A stretch of DNA of 64,000 nt from Listeria kieliensis (GCF_003369925.1 NZ_LARY01000002.1:1-64000); one strand, 5' to 3'; numbered from the stretch's first letter, positions 8,492 through 17,320 are shown. Numbers and translations: made by a program. Notes: a model not told the origin generated them from the sequence alone.

Positions 8492-9196
8492 ATGAATCTC
8501 AAAAAATGGATGATCTTATTTATTAGTTTAGTGGGAATTTGTTTTCTCCTCACAATCCCCACACTGTTTGCAGATGACAACACCGTGAAAGACCTCACTC
8601 TATCAACTAGCAAAACCAATTATTCGGTGAGTGAAGTCGTTGATCTTCATATCCAAGATTTAAATACTCAAGATACCAAAGTTATTATCCCCCTTCCAAA
8701 AGCTGTTTCATTCAAGGGCATTAAAGCAGGAGACGCCTCCGCTACTACTGATCAAGTAAACCAACAAATTGTTTTAGATTTGAAAAAAGGAACGAATCAT
8801 AACAACATTGTTCGTCTCCAATTTGAAGTTGCAGGAACTTATACTTTTAAAGCTTACACAATTCGTGGGAATCAAACAGCGTACTCCAAGCCTTTAATTA
8901 TTCATGTGGCCAATCCTCGCTCTACCAGTTCTAAAGATTTAAAGAAAAGTGACCAGGCAGACTCGAGAAAAATAACGCCTGATAGTAGTATGTCTCGAAG
9001 TGCGATAGGTTCGAATAAAGAAGAAGCCAAGAGAATTAAGCAGGTTCTTGCCAATCCAGATATGTCTTTTAGCTTTAAAACCGCAAGATCTCCGGCAAAT
9101 AATTCAATTTTCAAACTTAACGATATTATATTGTCACAAAACTATAAAGGTTATAAAAGTATCAACATCACTTTACCTGCAGGACAGAACTTCTAA
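8492..9196 (+). pseudogene. WxL surface protein with lectin domain, 5' part (frameshifted)
   Basis: The 234-residue N-terminal part of a broken surface-protein gene. It has a signal peptide (MNLKKWMILFISLVGICFLL, cleaved near TLFADD) and a beta-rich domain of about 110 residues related to that of the WxL protein at 21238-24045, then a Ser/Lys-rich linker. I start at the ATG at 8492 after AAAGGA rather than the ATG at 8471. The frame ends at TAA 9194-9196. Reading on in frame 1 from about 9181 (R-T-E-L-L-K-K-S-V-N-L-P) continues without a stop into the lectin part, so one base appears to have been lost shortly before 9194. An A7 run at 9195-9201 follows; sequencing error is possible. Confidence 0.75.
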
Positions 9197-9273
9197 AAAA
9201 ATCAGTTAATTTACCCACTGGCGCTGTATATACACAAGCAGGAAATGCCATTTCCATTACGAACTCTACTGGT

Positions 9274-10881
9274 ATGCAAGCAGATGCTATAATCTCTTTT
9301 CTTGCTAACCTTGAGTTTCAGTATAGAGAAAACGCCACAACAGGTGGAAATTTAAAAATCGCCGTGGAGCAAGAATCTATTTCTAATTGGATAGACGATC
9401 AAGGAACTCCACACTATTATGTATTTGTTCCCAATGCGATACCTTGGGAAGATGCCTATAACGAAGCAAAAAAACTAAACTATCGCGGGTTATCTGGTTA
9501 TCTGGCAACCATCAACTCATCAAGTGAACATGACTTTATTTTTAATTCTATCGCCAAAGAACCTGGACTACTTGGCGGAACAAGGCTCGTTCATATGAAT
9601 GGTAGAAAAATCCTAGATGATGTAAGCATTCCTAACACGCATTTTTCTAAAGACGTCACAACTTTAAATCCCGATCAAAAGGACTGGAAAGATATTAATC
9701 AGTGGTACTGGGCAGCAGGTCCCGAAGCTGGTACAGTTTTTTATAACACTAAGAAATCGGATCCGGTTAATGGTCCCGTTAAGGGAGTTTACAGCAACTT
9801 TAATGCTGGCGAACCTAATAACGGGCATGGAGTCGAAAATATCCTCCAATTTGCTCAAAACGGAACAAAATTTTGGAATGATTTGCCGGATTCCCTCGGT
9901 CAATGGTCTTCCAACCACGGTTATTATGTAGAATTTAGTCAATATGGAAACCAAAAGGAAATTGATAATTCGAAGTCTGACCATGTGGAGCCACTTCCAG
10001 CCAATATAAAAGTGCAATATGTTGATAGCAAAGGAGCGCTATTAAACTTCTCTAATGGAAGTTCTAACCCTAAACTCATTACTGGAGATATTAACACCGC
10101 CTACGATGCAACGACGCCTGCTTTTAAATTGATGAACATCCAAGCAAAGACAGGACCTTATTATTTAGACGAAAACAATTTACCTAAAAATGGGAAAGGA
10201 AAAATCACAAATAAAGAGCAGTGTGTTACTTACCAATATAATGCAGATCTATCAAGTATCGCAGCAAAGGACTCTACAATTTATGTCGGTGAGACTTGGA
10301 GTCCTGAAGATAATTTTCTATCAGCTAAGGATCGGACCGGTAAAACTATCGATTTTAATCAGTCAATGGCAAAAGGAAGCGTGAACACTTCAAGAGCTGG
10401 AAAATATACGATTACTTATCAAAATGGGCCAACTTCAAAGACGATTACGGTAACAGTGCTAACCGGAACTTTAAAATTTATCCAAGTACCAAAAATTATG
10501 AGCTTTGCTAATCAAAAAATTTCTAGCAAAGTGACGGAAAGCACACGTGCAGATGTGAACTGGAAAATAGAAGTGGAAGATACTCGTCCCATTAAGGTTA
10601 ATTGGCGGGTAACAGCCCAACTCACTTCTCCTTTCACTAGTCCTTCTGGAGACAAGCTTTCTAATAGTTTGATATTCCGTAAGTCTGGACAACCTGACCA
10701 ATTAATAAGTGCCAAAAGACAAGTTGATGTTTATGACGGTACAAGTAAACAAAACCAACGAAATTATGATGTCGGATGGAGTAAAGAAGCTGGTCCACTT
10801 TTAAAAGTCTTGCCAGGAGAAGCAAAGGCTACTACTTATACGGGAGAAATTCGCTGGACACTCGTGAATGCACCTATTTAA
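9274..10881 (+). pseudogene. WxL surface protein with C-type lectin, MucBP, Ig-like and WxL domains, 3' part
   Basis: The downstream part of the gene begun at 8492; the open frame runs from about 9181. Order: a C-type lectin-like domain (about 9385-9945) with the calcium/sugar motif EPNN (9811-9822) and WND (9874-9882); a MucBP-like domain (VQYVDSKGALL... to CVTYQYN); a bacterial Ig-like domain (YVGETWSPEDNFLSA...); and a C-terminal WxL domain, with a degenerate first motif WRV and a canonical final WTL in RWTLVNAPI. WxL domains bind peptidoglycan non-covalently; EPN-type lectins in general prefer mannose-like sugars. It lacks its own signal peptide, so as it stands it would not be exported. 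Confidence 0.75.
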
Positions 10882-10921
10882 AAAAGCTTAGGAAGGAAAT
10901 AAAATTCCTTCCTAAGCTTTT
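10882..10921. terminator. Bidirectional terminator between WxL pseudogene and tktC
   Basis: A 17-bp perfect stem (AAAAGCTTAGG...CCTAAGCTTTT) with a 6-base loop and A/T runs on both sides serves the plus-strand WxL gene and the minus-strand PTS-transketolase operon. Confidence 0.92.
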
Positions 10922-10937
10922 TATGTTCATAGATGAT

Positions 10938-11897
10938 TTAACAAATGAAATCTTCTATTTTTTCTTCAATGGCTTCTGTTGTTAATCCAAAGGCTTCTTG
11001 TAGATAGTCTGGCGTCCCAACTTCACCAAATCGCTCGGAAACGCCGATTCGTTTTAGTGGGATTGCCAATTGATGTTCTGCCATGACTTCTGCAACAGCA
11101 CTCCCAAGGCCACCTGTAATCGAATGGTTTTCTAGAGTGACCACAAATTTCTTTCCTTGGCATTCTTTTAGTAGCAAGGCTTCATCTAGCGGCTTGATCG
11201 TAAACATATCAATTACTGTAAGCGAAACTCCCGTTTTTTCCAAACGATTCGCGACTTCCAAGGCTTCGTAAACGAGTTGTCCGGAAGCAACTAGTAGCCC
11301 ATCTGTTCCTTTGCGCAATACGTTACCTTTTCCTAGTTCAAACTGGGTATCAGCTGGGTAAATGTCATGAACGCTCTTGCGGTTCCCGCGTACGTAATGG
11401 ATTCCTTCGCGCCTCGAAAACTCGGCAATGATCCAGTCCATTTGTGCAGCATCACACGCGTCGCAAACAACGGAATAAGGAATACTGCGCATTAAAGCAA
11501 CGTCTTCAAGGGTTGTGTGTGTGCCTCCGTTTGGTCCAACCGCAAAACCTGGATCGGAACCGTAAATGTTGATGGTTGTTTTGGCATAACCGCCCGAGAG
11601 ATAAAGCTGGTCAAATACTCGTCTTGTTACGAATGGTCCAAATGAATGGATAAAGGGTGTAAAGCCCGCGATGCTAAGGCCTGATGCCATGCCAACCATA
11701 TTGGCTTCTGAAACACCTACATTGATAAATTGATCGGGATGAGTTACCGCAAGTTTATTCCAATTGCTAGCTGCACTCAAATCGGCATCAAGTGCGATGA
11801 TTCGATCGTTTTTTTCCATCAATTTTTCTAAACGGTTCGCGACAACGTTTCGTAATTCAGCTCCGTATTCTTTTTTCGTGGATAATTCTATGGTCAT
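10938..11897 (-). CDS. Transketolase, C-terminal subunit
   Basis: A 319-residue split transketolase subunit holding the pyrimidine-binding and C-terminal domains; with its partner at 11918-12763 it would form a thiamine-diphosphate enzyme moving two-carbon units between sugar phosphates. Visible features: DADLSAASN at the start, NVGVSEANMVGMASGLS with the Glu that activates ThDP, a conserved GSDPGFAVGPNGGTH loop, and LENHSITGGLGSAVAEV in the C-domain. It is the last gene of the PTS operon, 20 bases after its partner, and precedes a strong terminator. Confidence 0.9.
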   Translation of the reverse strand: MTIELSTKKEYGAELRNVVANRLEKLMEKNDRIIALDADLSAASNWNKLAVTHPDQFINVGVSEANMVGMASGLSIAGFTPFIHSFGPFVTRRVFDQLYLSGGYAKTTINIYGSDPGFAVGPNGGTHTTLEDVALMRSIPYSVVCDACDAAQMDWIIAEFSRREGIHYVRGNRKSVHDIYPADTQFELGKGNVLRKGTDGLLVASGQLVYEALEVANRLEKTGVSLTVIDMFTIKPLDEALLLKECQGKKFVVTLENHSITGGLGSAVAEVMAEHQLAIPLKRIGVSERFGEVGTPDYLQEAFGLTTEAIEEKIEDFIC

Positions 11898-11917
11898 ATT
11901 AACTTTCTCCTCCTCTT

Positions 11918-12763
11918 TTACTCGTCGATTTGTTTTTCTAGTTCACGAATGGCTGATTCGGTTGCTTCAATGATTTCAGGCGAATTAAATTTAACGGAGT
12001 GAACTCCCGCATAATTTTCAAAAAATGGAACGCCTTGGCCTTTTACGGTATCAAGCACAATACAATTAGCCTGCTGTTTCTGATTTTTAGCGATTTCAAT
12101 TGCATCATCGATCATCGCTAGATTTTTGCCGTCCACTTTTTGTGTATAAAACCCAAATGCTCGCATTTTTTCTGCCAGATCAAAATGACGAATAATCGCT
12201 TCACTTTTGCCATCATTTTGACCTTTATTTTCATCAATGAAAACGATGCAGTTGCTAAGTGCGGCATGGGCTAAATATTGAAAAGCCTCCCAGCATTGTC
12301 CTTCATTTAGTTCTCCGTCGCCAGTAATCAGATAAACGTATTGATCTTTCGCACCTTCTTTCGCAAGTCCAGCTGCGATTCCTGTTGCGATGGAAGTGCC
12401 CTGACCGAGCGAACCTGTTGTCGCGTCAACGCCGGGTGTTTTATTCCGATCTAAATGGGAAGGTAAACGCGTTCCGCCATCATTTAAGGTCTCGAGCCAG
12501 CTTTTTGGGAAGAAGCCGCTATTGGCCAGTGCGCTATATACGCCCGGTCCAGAATGCCCTTTTGAAAGCACTAAGTAATCTCGTTTTTCCCAGTGCGGTT
12601 CATCAGGCCGGTAGTTCATTTGTTTTCCGTAAAGGACGGCAAGCAGTTCAACAATGGACAAGGACCCGCCAACATGTCCGTAGCCTCTTTTTAGTAGCAT
12701 GGAAAGCACATCTTTTCTGATTCTTGCCGCAAAAGTATTTAAGTCGGGTTTCGTACTGATCAT
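11918..12763 (-). CDS. Transketolase, N-terminal subunit
   Basis: A 281-residue ThDP diphosphate-binding half. The ThDP motif is visible as GDGELNEGQCWEAFQYLAH, with GHSGPGVYSAL and TTGSLGQGTSIATGIA upstream and FIDENKGQND after the Mg site. A split transketolase next to sugar PTS genes is a recurrent arrangement for feeding imported pentose-type phosphates into the pentose phosphate pathway. ATG with AAAGGAGTGG; 15 bases after the IIC gene. Confidence 0.9.
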   Translation of the reverse strand: MISTKPDLNTFAARIRKDVLSMLLKRGYGHVGGSLSIVELLAVLYGKQMNYRPDEPHWEKRDYLVLSKGHSGPGVYSALANSGFFPKSWLETLNDGGTRLPSHLDRNKTPGVDATTGSLGQGTSIATGIAAGLAKEGAKDQYVYLITGDGELNEGQCWEAFQYLAHAALSNCIVFIDENKGQNDGKSEAIIRHFDLAEKMRAFGFYTQKVDGKNLAMIDDAIEIAKNQKQQANCIVLDTVKGQGVPFFENYAGVHSVKFNSPEIIEATESAIRELEKQIDE

Positions 12764-12778
12764 TTTCTATCCACTCCT

Positions 12779-14146
12779 TTATTTTTCACTCGCAATTTTG
12801 GATTTTTTCCCTTTCCAAGTGAGTAACAGCATGATCGCGAGAATGAGAATTAATGTGGCGATAAAGCCCCATGAGCCTGCCACTTTCGAGACGTTCCCAA
12901 GCAGAATTCCGGTAACGCCATAGTCTGTATCCGAGAAAGTCGAACCGGAAAAGCCGATGCCGCTCATGATTGGCAGTAAGAAAATCGGCATGAAGCTAAT
13001 CAAGATTCCTTGAGTGAAGGAGCCTAAAACAGCGCCTTTCACGCCACCACTTGCATTTCCGTAAACGCCTGCTGTTGCTCCACAGAAGAAGTGTGGAACA
13101 ACACCTGGAATGACAACGGTTGTCCCCATGAGAATCATTAGGCCTAGGCTCACGATTCCGCCGACAAAGCTTGAAAGGAAGCCGATCAAAACGGCATTCG
13201 GCGCATATGGGAACACGATCGGACAATCAAGTGCTGGTTTGGAATTTGGTACAAGGCGTTCGGAGATCCCTTTAAAGGCTGGAACGATTTCTGCTAAGAT
13301 CAAACGAACCCCGGCTAAGATGACGAACACACCTGCTGCAAAGCTCCCTGCTTGTTGCAAAGCGTAAACGATGTAGTTCGTTCCACCACCAAGTTTTGTT
13401 ACATAACTTTGGCCTGCAAATAAGGCGACTAAAATGTAGAATACGCCCATTGTGATGGTGATGCTAACGGTTGAGTCACGTAAAAAAGCCAATCCTTTTG
13501 GAAAATTAATGTCTTCGGTTGATTTGATATTTTTATTGCGACGACTCGTTAATTGCCCTACAAGTCCACTTACGGCATAACCGAAATCGCCGGTGTGTCC
13601 TAACGCAATATTGTCATTTTGAGTGATTTTCCGCGTAAATGGCTGGGCAATCGCTGGAAAAATCGTGTTGGCAAGGCCAAGTGCTAGGCCACCTGCGATG
13701 ATCGCAAGCACATCATTCATGTCGATCGAAGTTACAATGACGGCAAGCATACAAGCCATGTAAAGTGTTGCGTGACCTGTTAAGTAGATATATTTGTAAC
13801 GTGTGATTCGAGCAATAAGTATATTAAAGGCCATTCCAAGAAGCATGATCAAGGCTGTTTTTGTCCCAAAAGTGGTCAGAGCGACTGCAACGATCGCTTC
13901 GTTATTCGGGACTACGCCTGTTACGTGGAAGGCGTGTTGAAACATCTTTCCGAAAGGTTCTAGCGAAGTTTGGATGACTCCCGCTCCAGCTGTTACAACA
14001 AGAAAGCCAACAAAGGTTTTAATGCCTCCACGGATAATATCTGAGAAATGCTTTTTCTGTAAGGCAAGTCCTAAAACGGCAATTAAGGCAACTAAAATGG
14101 CAGGTGTGCTGGCAACATCGATGATTACTTTTAAAAATCCTGACAT
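12779..14146 (-). CDS. PTS IIC, ascorbate-type (UlaA/SgaT family)
   Basis: A 455-residue multi-pass membrane permease of the ascorbate-galactitol PTS superfamily. It takes a sugar or sugar acid across the membrane while IIB phosphorylates it. The sequence is hydrophobic throughout with UlaA-like stretches such as VVPNNEAIVAVALTTFGTKTA, GHTGDFGYAVSG and CGATAGVYGNASGGVKGAV. I start at the ATG at 14146, seven bases after AGGAGGG, because the longer frame overlaps IIB. The real substrate is unknown: the ascorbate catabolic genes (UlaD, E, F, G types) are absent and transketolase genes follow instead. Confidence 0.88.
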   Translation of the reverse strand: MSGFLKVIIDVASTPAILVALIAVLGLALQKKHFSDIIRGGIKTFVGFLVVTAGAGVIQTSLEPFGKMFQHAFHVTGVVPNNEAIVAVALTTFGTKTALIMLLGMAFNILIARITRYKYIYLTGHATLYMACMLAVIVTSIDMNDVLAIIAGGLALGLANTIFPAIAQPFTRKITQNDNIALGHTGDFGYAVSGLVGQLTSRRNKNIKSTEDINFPKGLAFLRDSTVSITITMGVFYILVALFAGQSYVTKLGGGTNYIVYALQQAGSFAAGVFVILAGVRLILAEIVPAFKGISERLVPNSKPALDCPIVFPYAPNAVLIGFLSSFVGGIVSLGLMILMGTTVVIPGVVPHFFCGATAGVYGNASGGVKGAVLGSFTQGILISFMPIFLLPIMSGIGFSGSTFSDTDYGVTGILLGNVSKVAGSWGFIATLILILAIMLLLTWKGKKSKIASEK

Positions 14147-14159
14147 GAGTTTTCCCTCC

Positions 14160-14441
14160 TTATAGTAGTCCTTTTTCCTGACAAACTTGTTTAACTTTTT
14201 CACGCAATTCGTCGAGATCAATAATGCTATCTAGCACCACTACTTCTCCCAAGTGAGCTGCACTATCTTCTAAATCTTTGGCAACAAAAAATACATCGGC
14301 GAGTTCAGGCGAAGCACTTCCCATATCGTAATGCGCGACTTCTACATCTGAAACGCCTAAATCGTTTAATACAGAATTGATGTTCATTTCTACCATGAAG
14401 CTTGATCCTAGACCGGATCCGCAAACAGCTGCAAATTTCAT
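14160..14441 (-). CDS. PTS IIB, ascorbate-type
   Basis: A 93-residue cytosolic phosphocarrier. The phosphorylation Cys is C8 in the N-terminal P-loop CGSGLGSSF, typical of lactose/ascorbate/galactitol-type IIB. It receives phosphate from the IIA domain (here in the regulator) and passes it to the substrate at IIC. Its start overlaps the regulator stop by four bases (ATGA), a sign of translational coupling. Confidence 0.93.
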   Translation of the reverse strand: MKFAAVCGSGLGSSFMVEMNINSVLNDLGVSDVEVAHYDMGSASPELADVFFVAKDLEDSAAHLGEVVVLDSIIDLDELREKVKQVCQEKGLL

Positions 14442-16465
14442 TCTTCTTCCTCTCCTTCTTTTTCTTTCATAATTTGGATGATTTCAGTTTTTGTTTCTGC
14501 TTGAAGCAATTTATCTAAACTTTTTTTATCGGATAAAATTTTAGTTAAGCTCGCGAGTGCACGCAGATGCGCTTCATTATCGACAGCAGCTAAGCAAATA
14601 AAGATGGAAATAGGATGAGCTGCATCGTTTAAAAGCAGAACGGGTTCCTTAGTTTTAAGCAGTGCCATCCCCATTTTTTTCACGCCTTCATCTGGTCTCG
14701 CATGCGGTAGTGCCACGCCTTTTCCGATATGAATAAATGCGCCATAATCGTTCACTTTTTGAATCATGGCTTGGATATATTTTTCTTCGATATATTCAGG
14801 GAGTAGCGGGCGAGCGGCTTCTGTAATGGCTTCTTCCCAGCTCCATTTTTCATCCGTTACTTGGATGTGATCTTCGGTTAATAACTCCGTTAACATCGGT
14901 CTTGAGTCCTCCTTGCTACTTGCGACTTTCATCATTTTACGGCCAAGTATTTTCGCTATCTTCTCTTTTGTCACTCCTTTCTTCAAATCAAAATAAGGGA
15001 GTAGCGTTTGGATGATTTCTTCAGGCGTCACAAGCGTCATTCCCGGGATAAGAAACGTTTCTTGCACCGCTTTTACGAGCTGATGTTTCTCTACTGGATC
15101 CATGATTGGGCGAATTTTAAATACGGGTTTAGCCGCCTCTATTTTTACGCTAGAAAAAATCAACTGATAGGAGCTTGTTGGAATTTGTTCGAGCTTTTCC
15201 GGCGTGAACTGCGTGTGGAATGTAATGGTCGGGAATAGTCTCTTTAATTCGGCTTCCATAATCATGGAAGTGCTGATCCCATTCGGACAAATAATCAGTG
15301 CGTGAAGTTGCTCGCTTTGTTCTTTTTCTTCTTGATTTTGAATCGCCGCCCCAAAGAGTAACGCGAAGTATGCTTTCTCTCCTTTTGGAATAGGCCTACC
15401 TACTAGCTTTTCTAGCGGAACGAGAGCTCTTTCTGTCAGCGCATAAATTTCAGGGTAATCATTTTCAACTTTATACAAAAAGGGCTCTTCCATTTCGAGG
15501 CCGTAGTAAACGCGAAAATATGCGGGAACGAGGTGACTAAACGTATCCAGTAACAATTTGCGGTATTCTTCAAAATGCACGGCGGCGCTTCTTTCCAATT
15601 CTTGGAGCATTCTATTTGCGCAATCTAGCAAAAAATCAAAAACGGATTCTTCAAGCTGTCCTTGTGTCAAAGTTAGAAGCAAAATCGTCAAAAATTGCGT
15701 TTCTTCCTCATTTTCTGTATCCCAGAGTTCCGAGGCAATTTGATAAACTGCAGTTTGCTGAATTCGCTTCGTGAGCCTTTCGTCAAAGTTAAGCTCCCCT
15801 TTGCCGCTTCGTTCTTTCAAAAGGCAAATCAAAATGTAAAAGCCTTCGAGGCGGCTCGGAATCATACTAATTGTGTGAAGCTCTGTCGCTTGTTCTAGCC
15901 TATCTCGCACTTTGGTATACGCCTCGAAATCGTGTGCATAAATCCAAGTAAAAAGCAGCCACTTTAGCTCCGCGCGCTCCATTAACGCATTAACCCAATG
16001 AAAGGCTTGCTTGCGGATTTCCCACTCAGCGCCGACTAAGAAAAAGCCTTGTTTGCGGTCATAAGCGAGTTCAATGTTAGACGCAGCTAGCAACTTACGC
16101 AGTTTTTTGATATCGGACAAAATCGTATTTTTACTGACTTTAAGAACACTTTGGTAATAAAAAACTGACAACTCCTGATAGCAAGAAAATGTCATCAAAT
16201 AAATCAACTTCATGCGTTCACTTTCCTCAAAATAAAGCGGACGATCTTTCAGTTGCACCAAGAAGTCAGGAAAATAGGATTTAGCTTCTTCCGAAATCGT
16301 AAGCCTCCCGTGAGTTTGTTCGAGCAGTGATTTAGGGAGATAGTGGTTAAATTCCTCTAAAAATTGCAAAAGTTTCTCTTCTGGTAGCCCGGTTAAACTA
16401 GCCGCTTCCTCTATGCGAATATGACTTACTGGAATAAGTTTGCTTAACTTGTAGCGCGACATCAT
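14438..16465 (-). CDS. PRD transcriptional regulator with IIB-like and IIA domains (MtlR/BglG type)
   Basis: A 675-residue sugar-responsive regulator. Order: N-terminal helix-turn-helix segments (SHIRIEEAASLTGLPEEKLL; VLKVSKNTILSDIKKL), two PTS-regulation domains (the second around DTFSHLVPAYFRVYYGLEME), a GatB-like IIB domain with NGISTSM but no obvious Cys at the active loop (LIICPNGIST has a Cys just before), and a C-terminal IIA domain with the likely phospho-His in LPHARPDEGV (about 588). It probably activates its own operon and may supply IIA to the transporter. Two adjacent ATGs (16465 and 16462) follow GGAGGT; the second is better spaced. Confidence 0.88.
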   Translation of the reverse strand: MMSRYKLSKLIPVSHIRIEEAASLTGLPEEKLLQFLEEFNHYLPKSLLEQTHGRLTISEEAKSYFPDFLVQLKDRPLYFEESERMKLIYLMTFSCYQELSVFYYQSVLKVSKNTILSDIKKLRKLLAASNIELAYDRKQGFFLVGAEWEIRKQAFHWVNALMERAELKWLLFTWIYAHDFEAYTKVRDRLEQATELHTISMIPSRLEGFYILICLLKERSGKGELNFDERLTKRIQQTAVYQIASELWDTENEEETQFLTILLLTLTQGQLEESVFDFLLDCANRMLQELERSAAVHFEEYRKLLLDTFSHLVPAYFRVYYGLEMEEPFLYKVENDYPEIYALTERALVPLEKLVGRPIPKGEKAYFALLFGAAIQNQEEKEQSEQLHALIICPNGISTSMIMEAELKRLFPTITFHTQFTPEKLEQIPTSSYQLIFSSVKIEAAKPVFKIRPIMDPVEKHQLVKAVQETFLIPGMTLVTPEEIIQTLLPYFDLKKGVTKEKIAKILGRKMMKVASSKEDSRPMLTELLTEDHIQVTDEKWSWEEAITEAARPLLPEYIEEKYIQAMIQKVNDYGAFIHIGKGVALPHARPDEGVKKMGMALLKTKEPVLLLNDAAHPISIFICLAAVDNEAHLRALASLTKILSDKKSLDKLLQAETKTEIIQIMKEKEGEEEE

Positions 16466-16483
16466 CCATTACCTCCTAAATTT

Positions 16484-16512
16484 ATTATAGTAAGAAAACG
16501 TTTTCACATCAC
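16484..16512 (-). promoter_or_regulatory. PTS operon promoter with a perfect cre site
   Basis: A -10 TATAAT (16484-16489) is separated by 17 bases from a weak -35 GTGATG (16507-16512). The spacer is TGAAAACGTTTTCT (16493-16506), matching the cre consensus at all 14 positions. CcpA bound here would shut off the operon in glucose. The weak -35 fits a promoter needing the PRD activator. Confidence 0.85.
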
Positions 16513-16620
16513 GATGTCTTTGGTACAAATCAGCATGCAAAAATTGTAATTGTTGTACCGAACCTGTAGCACAATTTCTATCATAACAAGTAAGATAGCG
16601 GATAGTGGACTTGAAAGCAC
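16513..16620. promoter_or_regulatory. Upstream region of the PTS operon with a spaced inverted repeat
   Basis: GGTACAA (16522-16528) and TTGTACC (16553-16559) form a 7-bp inverted repeat spaced by 24 bases just upstream of the promoter. It could be the binding site of the PRD regulator; there is no direct proof. Confidence 0.35.
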
Positions 16621-16658
16621 ACAAAAAAGCTGTTGCCAAGTTTGGCAACAGCTTTTGT
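16621..16658 (-). terminator. Terminator downstream of the CRISPR array
   Basis: A 14-bp perfect stem AAAAGCTGTTGCCA / TGGCAACAGCTTTT with loop AGTT; on the minus strand it is followed by a run of six T. It lies 127 bases beyond the last repeat in the direction of array transcription, with no gene between. Confidence 0.85.
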
Positions 16659-16784
16659 CTAAGTTTTGATTTAGTTTTTTTCTTGAAGCGATATGAAATT
16701 CTCCCTCTTCTTCATAGAAGATTACTTTTGGAAATAGCTTCTCTTATTCATAACGCTTGCTTATTCTATGCTATTTAGTGCGGC

Positions 16785-17151
16785 TTGTTGGAACCATTCA
16801 GAATAACATAGCTCTAAAACGGAGCTAAAGAAATCAACCCTAGATTGGTCAGTTTTGGAACCATTCAGAATAACATAGCTCTAAAACATGATTCCTGAAT
16901 CTCAAAAAGAATACTATGTTTTGGAACCATTCAGAATAACATAGCTCTAAAACAGCATGGTTGCAATTTCATCATTACTAAACGTTTTGGAACCATTCAG
17001 AATAACATAGCTCTAAAACACGTGGTCGGGTCAATGCGGAATCTTGTCGGTTTTGGAACCATTCAGAATAACATAGCTCTAAAACAGTTGTTAATGTGTA
17101 TACAACGAAATACTGGTTTTGGAACCATTCAGAATAACATAGCTCTAAAAC
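16785..17151 (-). CRISPR. Orphan type II-A-like CRISPR array, 6 repeats, 5 spacers
   Basis: Six 36-base repeats at 16785-16820, 16852-16887, 16918-16953, 16984-17019, 17050-17085 and 17116-17151. Four spacers are 30 bases, the first on plus is 31. In the minus sense the repeat begins GTTTTAGAGCTATGTTATTC and ends CCAAAAC, closely like type II-A repeats of Listeria and Streptococcus pyogenes. The repeat at 16785 is degenerate at its outer end, as leader-distal repeats usually are; the other five are identical. This fixes transcription on the minus strand with the leader above 17151. No cas9, cas1, cas2 or csn2 is present in the window: rplS lies directly upstream. Confidence 0.97.
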
Positions 17152-17293
17152 CTCGGAAAGTTTTTTCCGACATTTCGTAATCGCGCTACTCGCCCCTAGC
17201 AAAGGCTTTAATTCTGATGATCCCTCTTCTATCTTTTCAAAATGATTCGATTATCCACTAAAAGTCTCAAGCTATCTAAACGATTACTATCTC
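17152..17293 (-). promoter_or_regulatory. CRISPR leader
   Basis: Gene-free AT-rich leader of about 140 bases. Next to the first repeat it holds a 7-bp hairpin TCGGAAA / TTTCCGA (17153-17171) and ends CCGAG on the minus strand, resembling the CGAG/GAG leader-anchoring end that guides spacer integration in type II-A systems. Confidence 0.6.
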
Positions 17294-17320
17294 CCACTTA
17301 GTATAGCACAGCTTTAAAAC
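17294..17320 (-). repeat. Degenerate CRISPR repeat / possible array promoter or anti-repeat
   Basis: The minus-strand sequence GTTTTAAAGCTGTGCTATAC followed by TAAGTGG matches the first 27 bases of the array repeat at 21 positions, in the same orientation, 142 bases upstream of the array. It also contains TGCTATACT, a good extended -10, so the array promoter may lie here. Read on the plus strand it could pair with crRNA repeats at 24 of 27 positions counting G-U pairs, as an anti-repeat would, but no tracrRNA tail hairpins follow. Confidence 0.5.

Noticed and set aside
9181-9205. Programmed -1 frameshift in the WxL lectin gene
   Set aside because: No proper X-XXY-YYZ slippery heptamer stands in the right frame before the TAA, and the A7 run comes after the stop has begun. 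A lost base or sequencing error is simpler.
16978-17202. Open reading frame of 74 residues with repeated LELCYSEWFQN
   Set aside because: It is a translation through CRISPR repeats and spacers. The repeated peptide is the repeat itself, so it is not a gene.
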